Source: Staphylotrichum longicolle
Taxonomy: Eukaryota; Ascomycota; Sordariomycetes; Sordariales; Chaetomiaceae
Assembly: GCA_019096155.1 (NCBI GenBank)
Contig: JAHCVI010000001.1
Span: 7,998,001-8,062,000, forward strand
Direction: 5' to 3'
Length of the DNA stretch: 64,000 nucleotides
The notes beneath the pieces are model-generated. The model saw only the letters and a program-made list of their open reading frames with translations. It searched no databases and had not been told where the DNA came from. The position numbers were made by a program, and so were the translations under genes. This document shows positions 57,208 through 64,000 of the stretch, piece after piece (the first letter of the stretch is position 1; each line of letters opens with the position of its first letter).

Positions 57208-58447
57208 ATGGCCCAAAAGTGTGTCCACCAGGGTTGCGGCAAGACCTACACGGATGAGAACGAGGTCTGCCGTTACCACCCCGGCCCGCCTGTCTTCCAC
57301 GAGGGGCAGAAAGGTATGTCCCTTGCGTCCCACTCTATCACATACACTGCGCTTGCCTGTGAACGCCAAGCTGACCACGCACTGTCGTCGGCAGGATGGA
57401 CGTGTTGCAAGCCGCGCGTCCTCACCTTTGAGGAGTTCATGACCATCGAGCCCTGCACCGAGGGGAAGCACAGCACCACGGATCTGCCACCCAAGGTTGA
57501 GAAGAAGGAAGCAGATCCGGCCCTCCTTGCCGCTGCAAACCTCCCGCCGCCCCCGCCTCGTGCGCCCGTCGTCGCGCCCCAGCACATCCCCACCCCGCCT
57601 CCGCCGCCCCCAGATTCCGAGGACGACGACGAGACGGTTGAGATTCCCGATGGACGCGTCTGCAGACGGAAGGCCTGCGGTGCCACGTACAAGAAAGGAT
57701 CCACCAGGGACGGCGAGAAGTGTGTACACCACCCCGGCGCCCCGATCTTCCACGAGGGCAGCAAGGGCTACACCTGCTGCAAGCGGCGCGTGCTGGAGTT
57801 CGACCAGTTTATGAAGATTGAGGGCTGCAAGACCAAGGACCGGCACTTGTTTGTGGGGAGCGGAAAGGACGCTGCCGACAAGGGAGCAGGCAGCTCAGGG
57901 GGCGAAGAGCTGCTGGATACGGTCAGGTGAGTCGTCCCGTGTTTCCTGAATGTGCGCTTGGCAGCCATTGCCCGACGAATGTGTTTTGCGGCCAAGCACC
58001 AGCCAAGGCTGGCTGTGCCTGCAGGCAGGCACCCTGATGTCTGGCGGGACATGCCCGTTCGTCGGCCATCACAACCCGCGGCCCACCCGGAACAAATGCT
58101 TATCTCCTCTGTCCCTTTCTCGCAGGAGCGACTTTTACCAGACGCCGACCGCGGTGATCGCCTCTTTCTTCCTCAAGAAGATCGACAAGGAGGCCGCCAA
58201 AGTTGAGTTCCAGGAACGGGAGTTGGTCCTGGACTTGCCGACGACGGACGCCCCGGTACCAAAGCGATACAAGGCACAAGTGCCGCTCTATGGCTCCATA
58301 GATACTGCCAAGTCAACCTTCAAGATCTTGGGCACCAAGCTCGAGGTCTCGCTAGCCAAGGCTGACGGCAGCTCTTGGCCGGTACTGCGCAGCGATGATC
58401 GTCTAACGGGTGAAATTCTCCAAATTGGCCGAGCCGGAAGGGCCTAG
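57208..58447 (+). CDS. CHORD-CS domain co-chaperone (CHORDC1/RAR1-like)
   Basis: Zn-binding co-chaperone that works with Hsp90 and Sgt1. Exons: 57208-57313, 57395-57926, 58126-58447; introns 81 and 199 bp. CHORD 1 begins CVHQGCGKTYTDENEVCRYH and continues across the first join as HEGQKGWTCCKPRVLTFEEF; CHORD 2 begins CRRKACGATYKKG and includes CVHHPGAPIFHEGSKGYTCC. Each has the full set of Cys/His ligands. They are linked by a Pro-rich acidic spacer. The C-terminal CS (p23-like) domain starts near SDFYQTPTAVIASFFLK and contains VEFQERELVLDLPT. Product 319 aa. The first intron is a multiple of three with no in-frame stop: retention would insert 27 residues into CHORD 1. No frameshift. Confidence 0.93.
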
Positions 58448-60738
58448 TGTGGGGAGAAAGGAAAAGGAAGGAGATGGCAAATTCCATGTTTACATTTGGA
58501 TTGTGCTCAGTTTCCATCTGTCTCCCTCTTGCAGGTGCAAGAATAGAGCTCGCGTGTTGGACGCGGGAAACTCGGCCAAGCGACGGTTCGCGGAACACTG
58601 AAGCTTAACTCCCCGTGCCAATGCTCTAGGGTCGCGTTGCGGAGTGAACAAAAACTGGGATTGCGCCTCTTGGGTCACTTCACGGGGTGGGGATCTGATA
58701 AGGAGGCAGAGGGAGGCCGGCACGGGACGGGGGCAGACGAGATGAAAAAGGCCGAAAAGTGATTGGGGCGGGCCGGCAGAACTGCACTGGGCATTGGGCA
58801 AAAGGCAAATGCCGACATGCGCCATAGCTTAAACACGCGAGCTGCGTTTCTACTGGCGCGTACCGTACCCTCTCGCTGAGCCGCGTTGAGTGCCATCCTT
58901 GGCTCTGGGCCAACGGCGGACATCATTCTTGGCTCGTCTAAACAAGCCCCCCTGAGCCCCCCGTCTGTCTCAGTTCCAGCCCTTCACCCGCCTCGCTGGA
59001 TCCTCGTCTCTGTCTCTGATGATTCACCCGTCTGACTCAGTGTTTGTGTGTAACGATAAACAAGTTTGGTCGTCACCCTCTCTCCCCACGTTCCGGTTGG
59101 GCAGCTGGCGTTCGTCCCGAACCCCTGGTCAGCCCCAGAGCCCATCCATATTCGAGACAATTGATGATCAGCGATCCATACCCACGACTTTCTCCACGTG
59201 CTGACTGATTGCCTGCGTGGCCAATCCCCCCATGCCCGTTCCCGTTCGACTCCGGCGCCATCCCGCCCAGAAGAACAAACAACAGAGAAAGCAAACGAGT
59301 CACCGTCGTCACGTACCACACAGCACCACCTCCCAAGCCCACGAAGTCGGGCATCCATCCGGGGCCACCACCCCCGTCTTGGGGGCATGGCGTCGCTCAC
59401 GGGATGCAACCCCCCCAGGACAGTCTTGTTATCACAGGCGAATCGGATGGCTCCGCCCAGCCCTTGGGAGACTAACCCAAGATCTCACAGATCTACAACG
59501 GCTTCCCGCGGGAATGCCACTCCCGAGACGCAGCCAGCCAGCCTATCGAACTGCACCTGTGTGGCTCGCAACTACTGGATAACCACACAGTCGATCATGA
59601 GGGAGGGAGAGAGGAAGGGAGGGAGTTTGCTCCATCTTGTTCCTCGGTAAAACTGTAGATTGCCCAGACCGAGACAAACAGAAAACTTGCTCTCCTCTGT
59701 TTTTCTTTCAACAACCCTCCGCCGCCCGGGACGGCAGTCTGCAGGCTGCAGCCTCCCCCCAGCCGTGTATGATGTCCATACATGTGAATGCATGTATGGG
59801 TCATGTATGCTCTGGGTGTTGGTGTGTACCATCTCCCAATCTTGCTGAGTCGGATCGTAAATCCCACCAAACATAGCGCCAGGAAGATGATTTACCACCC
59901 TGGTAATAAATGGGGGTTGGTGGTGGTGGTGGTGAATGCGGAAAGGAGGCTCTTCGCCGATCACCCAAAATAGGTAAAACAAGGCGCAGCCGGGGGGACG
60001 GACTCGGTGTGCTGCGCATCTGCTAGCCTGCTCTGTATGTATGTGTGGAGTCTTGTGCATGCTCCGACTGAGACGAACCCCAAGTGGGAAAAGGAAAATG
60101 CTGTGTACAAGAGTCAGGATGTGAGACAAGTTACGCAAGACCCCGTCACCTCAGCGTGCGTCTGACTCTGCATCCTCCGCAAAGGAAACCGAGCCGGCCA
60201 ACCCACGCTCCCGGTGGGTGGTTGCCAAACATAACGCGAGCACGGCATGCCTGGCCGCGGAGCCAAGCCATGCGAGGGCAATGTCCGGTCTGTGTCTTGT
60301 GTCTGTGTCTGTGTCGCCAAAGACGATGCGATGCTGATGTGATGTGAGATGGGATGTTGTACGAAAAGCAGCTGGATGAATAGATTTCGATGGGAGGATG
60401 AACGGTGACAATGCGGCAGTATACGAAGTGGAATCGTCTGAGACAGATGGGTACTGAGTAACGAACGCTTGCGATGCAATACAATACGTACATGTACATG
60501 CGACCGACCAACCTGCCCCGTTTTGTTGCCTCGACCAAGGATGATGCTCCCGCAGCTCTCAAACGAAAGTAACCCTGGCTGGCTGCAACCCCGAAAAGAT
60601 AACCTTGCTAAAAACAGCCGTTGCTGTGCCATGACGCCCAATGCATAGTACTCGCTCCCGAGATCAACGAGTGTCAGACGCTCTGTAAACCAACCAAGAA
60701 AAAACAAAAAACGTAGAAAGCCAAGACCCGGCCGCTCG
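58448..60738. other. CHORD / four-helix protein convergent gap (2.3 kb)
   Basis: 3' flanks of two convergent genes; no supported gene. Frames of 90-200 codons on both strands overlap. GGT repeats lie near 59915-59932 and GTGTCT repeats near 60294-60313. Confidence 0.55.
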
Positions 60739-62067
60739 TCACACCGGGGAGTCCCTCGTCCCCGGCGGCGCAGCTATCCTCACGATAGGCGACCGCGGCG
60801 TGACGGGGGGTGTCACTGAGCGCAGGCTGGGGGCCATGTTACTCGAGGCGTCAGCAGCAGCAGCACCACCCGACACAGTGGCTGACGGACGAGGGGTGCC
60901 GGTTCTGCCTCCGCCGTTCCCGAGGCCGGCGTTGCTGCCGTTGACGACCTTCATGGCCCTTCTGAAAGCGATGATGACGTGCCCGTCGCTTCTTCCGATG
61001 ACCACCCCCTGGTCGGGCTCGATCTTGCCGGGTTCGTCGGTGAACTTGACGATGGGCGCGCCACCGGGAGTGAAACCAAGGAACTTGGCCGAGATCTCGG
61101 CGGCTTCCTTTTCGCTGTCGTCCGCGCGGAGGGTTTGTCTAGGTCGCACAGTCAGCCCACTGTCAGGCTCATGTATGGAACAGAGCAAGACACCGCTGGG
61201 AGAAGGTAATAAAAAAAAACATACTCTCTGCTCATCCTCGGCAAGTCACCCGTCTCAAGCCGGTCAAGCTGGCCATTGGAGCTGCTCGCGGACGCCGATC
61301 CCGTCCTCCTCCGCCTCCCGCGGCTCAGCGATCGCACCCGACGGGCACGTTTGCGCACCGCGCCATGCACAGCATGCCCGATGCCTGCAACCACCAGCAC
61401 AGGCGTGCCAAGAGCCAACGCCCACGGTCTGCGCAATGTCATGTCAGCCAACGGCCCAACTCACACCCCTACCCCCCGGATCTGATACCATGAGAAGGCA
61501 GGGCAAAGTAGGAGAAAGCATAGAGCAACACTCACGGGTTCTTCCTCCCTCTCAGACTGTTAAACATGGCGAGCATGATGCCAAAGATGGCGATCAGCGA
61601 GCCGACCTGCATCATGGTCCACGTCGACCAGTACAGCGGCATGAGGTCCTCGCCGTCGCAGAACTGGAGCGCCATGAGCGCGTACACCTCCATGACCACG
61701 GCGACGACCGACACGGCAGCGTAGCCGGCGCAGATGGCCATGCACTTGAGCATCTTGTTCTTGTACTCGCGCGACCCGGGCTCCAGGCCGCGGACCCGGA
61801 TCGTCTCGAGGTCACTGCAACACGCAAAGCGACGAGTTAGAGGGGCTCGTGTCAAGGGGACAGCATCCTCGCCGCGTAACGGGCGAGTCAGGAGGGATGG
61901 AGCAAAACTAACCCGCTGTATTTCCATGACGCCAGAAACAGCATGCCTATGACGGCGACGAACAGGAACCAGTAGATAAAGTCAAAGGACCGCCGGTCCA
62001 GGTGGGCCGCGAAGCCGGCATAGTGCGCACACCGTTCCGGGTCGATGGGGTCAAAACCGCCGGCCAT
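60739..62067 (-). CDS. Four-helix fungal membrane protein of unknown function
   Basis: Four exons: 62067-61913, 61814-61536, 61428-61225, 61138-60739; introns 98, 107 and 86 bp, all with GT/AG ends. Product 345 aa. Membrane helices: FIYWFLFVAVIGMLFLASW; MAICAGYAAVSVVAVVMEVY; WTMMQVGSLIAIFGIMLAMF; and WALALGTPVLVVAGIGHAVH. The last is followed by a dense Arg cluster (VRKRARRVRSLSRGRRRR), so that side should face the cytosol. A soluble tail of about 150 residues includes FLGFTPGGAPIVKFTDEPG and a Ser/Thr/Pro-rich end with TP and SP sites. No known domain; homologues appear confined to filamentous fungi as far as I can recall. Confidence 0.77.
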
Positions 62068-63002
62068 GCTAGGCTGGGGAGAAGGAAAAGAAAAGAAGAA
62101 GAACAGAAGAAACAAGTACGCAGGGAGGAGGGCTGTTAAGAGTAGCGGTAAGGGAGGTTCGTGCGTGAAGCGGGTTGCTCACAAGACACGCATAAATCTC
62201 CGGTGGCGTCGAGACCCTGTCGTAGACATGCTCTTGGGGGCTCTTGAGGGACCGGGGGGGATGGGGTTTTCGAGAGGGTTTATATCATGAGGCATGACGG
62301 GCCAGCCGTGTGACGAGGCGGAGGCAGAATGATGAGGTGCAGCGAGCATTGCTTTGACAGGACAGCGCTTCCGCATCTCACTGGTGCATCGATCTTCCGC
62401 AGTTTCCATCCGGATGACCCCGGCTCCCGACAGCTGATGGAGAGTTATGGAGAAAGAAGTTGACAGCGACTTGGCCTTGGACAGGGGTGTTGATGCCAAC
62501 ACCCTTTGCCGGGGGGCGTGTGTCGACGACGTGGAAAAGGCTAATGTGTAACGAAGGGGGTGTGTTGTTTTCGAAAAGGGGGCTCCGCCAGGGCACCATG
62601 GCGGTAAGGAAATCTGTAATCTGTACGGACGAAAGCATGGAAAGCCGCAGAAGGGAGCCTTGCACAAGCAATCGAGATGAATGGTCTTGGATCCCATCTC
62701 GGCGGTTTGGCATGCACAGGGTAGATTGATATTTGCTCCACACTGCTTGGCAGCCACGGCGGAGTGCGGCAGAGCCAGCGCCCCACGGGCGATCACTCGC
62801 GACAGCGGTAAGCAACCTGTTGGGCCAAGAGTGGCCGGGTCCGAATGGTGACGATCAGAGTTTCCGCAACGACCTGTCGGTGCAGCGCGCCAAGATGCTG
62901 TGTGTCCCACGACGCGCACTGCCCAAACCCCGTCACCGTCATCGTCAGCTGCCGCCGGTTGCCTACCCCCCTTGTCCACCAGAGTGCCCAACCGCTCGTA
63001 AT
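62068..63002. other. Gap between two minus-strand genes (0.9 kb)
   Basis: Promoter of the four-helix gene on the left and the 3' flank of the rightmost gene. No supported gene; open frames match nothing. Confidence 0.5.
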
Positions 63003-64000
63003 CTAGTTCATGCCCGGCATGAGATCGACGGCATCGAGAATCATGGACTTGGACAGGATGTATTCCCGGAGCCACAAGAACTCCTCCCCTTCCTCCTCGC
63101 CGTAGCGGTGTTCCTCGGAGAAGCCGAAGGAGCAGGCAATCTTGTCGAGGGCAGCGCGCTCGTCCTCGTAGAGCCAGCGATGGCGCAGCGGTGTGCCTGA
63201 CGCCCAAGTCACCCGCTTCATCTGGTCGTTCGCCGTGAAATGAGCCACCATGCCGATGGTGGCCGTGAAGCCCACGTAGCAGATCGCGCCGGCGAAGGCA
63301 AAACCAGTCGCAATTCTTGGCTCCAGAGCATGCTGCAGTTGGGCCAGTTCGGTAGCGGCATAGTAAATGGCCACGGGGGTACCGGCAACGGCAAAGCCAG
63401 GAAGAAGGGCTTTCTTGATGAGTTTCGCTCGCAAGTACGCCTTGGACGAGTAGGTGTTCTCCAGAATGCCGATAGCGGCCCCCAGATCCTTGGCCTCAAT
63501 CGCGGCATCTAGAGCCGCTTCGGCAATGGACACGTCGACTGCGCTATCTGCCTTGCTCGGGTTGCGCTCGACGTATTTGATCGCGCCCGACGCCATCTTG
63601 GGCTTGGGCTTGCTCGCATAGAGACCGAGTATTTGTGGTAAGCTCTCGGGCCGCCCAAGACGGGCCTGGAGCTTGACGTACTCCTCGAGGACATTTCGGG
63701 TGATGACGACCGACGGTAGAGTGACGATGGAGTATGCGGCATCCGAGACCTTGTCAATCACGTCCTGAGCCCGTTGAGCCGGGCTTTTTTGGGTACGGGC
63801 CGCATCCCCGGGCTTCGAGTCCATCCCCTCTAGTCCTAAGAGTTGCGAGGCTGGCCCGCGGGTTTCGGCAGCAGCGTCTTCGGCGCGGCGTTCCGCGGCA
63901 TCTGTTGGCACCGGCTTCACGTCGATCTTTGCGATTGCCCGGAGAGCAGTAAGGGTCATCTCCTCGGACGGAATACCAATGGGGCCCATAAAAGCGCTTA
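63003..64000 (-). CDS. Mitochondrial-type membrane protein, 5' end possibly outside the window
   Basis: Frame open from the window edge to a stop at 63003. The first ATG visible is at 63989 (328 aa from there), but the frame is open upstream to base 64000, so the true start and a targeting sequence may lie outside. A central hydrophobic pair (LPGFAVAGTPVAIYYAA and TGFAFAGAICYVGFTATIGM) suggests a membrane hairpin. Before it are helical repeats (AALDAAIEAKDLGAAIGILE) that look TPR/PPR-like in spacing. The end (KRVTWASGTPLRHRWLYEDE, EEGEEFLWLREYILSK) I recall from conserved hypothetical proteins of Pezizomycotina. Function unknown; mitochondrial location is inferred. Confidence 0.68.
   Translation of the reverse strand, partial: SAFMGPIGIPSEEMTLTALRAIAKIDVKPVPTDAAERRAEDAAAETRGPASQLLGLEGMDSKPGDAARTQKSPAQRAQDVIDKVSDAAYSIVTLPSVVITRNVLEEYVKLQARLGRPESLPQILGLYASKPKPKMASGAIKYVERNPSKADSAVDVSIAEAALDAAIEAKDLGAAIGILENTYSSKAYLRAKLIKKALLPGFAVAGTPVAIYYAATELAQLQHALEPRIATGFAFAGAICYVGFTATIGMVAHFTANDQMKRVTWASGTPLRHRWLYEDERAALDKIACSFGFSEEHRYGEEEGEEFLWLREYILSKSMILDAVDLMPGMN

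Noticed and set aside
1..64000. A secondary-metabolite, mating-type or heterokaryon-incompatibility cluster
   Set aside because: No polyketide synthase, NRPS, terpene cyclase, P450, HET, NACHT or transposase motif is visible in any frame I read.

Overview
The window is nuclear DNA of a filamentous ascomycete, most likely a sordariomycete near Sordariales/Chaetomiaceae. Evidence: short introns (47-199 bp) with GT...CTRAC...AG signals, GC-rich coding exons with Ala/Pro/Ser/Gln low-complexity tracts, intergenic gaps of 0.3-6.6 kb, and gene products recognisable as Pezizomycotina housekeeping proteins. I find 20 protein-coding genes. I see no convincing tRNA, rRNA, snRNA, transposon, CRISPR or secondary-metabolite cluster.

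Left part (1-20.6 kb): NUG1 (60S-biogenesis GTPase) and DIS3 (exosome ribonuclease) lie tail to tail. A 6.6 kb stretch without a credible gene follows, then RSC7 (SWI/SNF-RSC subunit), DPB4 (histone-fold subunit of DNA polymerase epsilon/chromatin accessibility complex) and a single-pass Ser/Thr-rich membrane protein. Middle (20.6-43.7 kb): a second gene-poor stretch of 6.4 kb, mitochondrial P5C dehydrogenase (proline catabolism), a bHLH factor, a small conserved protein, a PhoD-like phosphatase with six exons, mitochondrial rhomboid protease PCP1 divergent from a Tma17-like proteasome chaperone, and a membrane-anchored protein of unknown function. Right part (43.7-64 kb): a repeat-rich 3.2 kb gap, a Lys/Glu-rich membrane protein, a nucleoside hydrolase, LSM8, an HpcH/HpaI aldolase, a glutaredoxin-like protein, a CHORD-CS co-chaperone, a four-helix membrane protein, and a mitochondrial-type protein cut by the window edge.

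The genes do not form an obvious pathway. Themes recur (RNA/ribosome biogenesis: NUG1, DIS3, LSM8; chromatin: RSC7, DPB4; protein quality control: PCP1, Tma17-like, CHORD), but this looks like an ordinary mosaic of housekeeping loci.

The strongest anomaly is technical or mutational. At least nine single-base losses, nearly all consistent with a homopolymer shortened by one base, break the frames of NUG1 (five within about 510 bp), DIS3 (one), RSC7 (two, possibly three) and a membrane protein near 43.7 kb (one). Every shift has the same sign, and restoring one base at each gives proteins of normal family length, so sequence error is more likely than real pseudogenes. Other observations worth checking are three introns whose retention would keep the frame, a possible alternative mitochondrial start for the aldolase, an inverted CA/TG repeat pair, telomere-like motifs and a GATA-site palindrome. 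I did not find a clearly new biological system.
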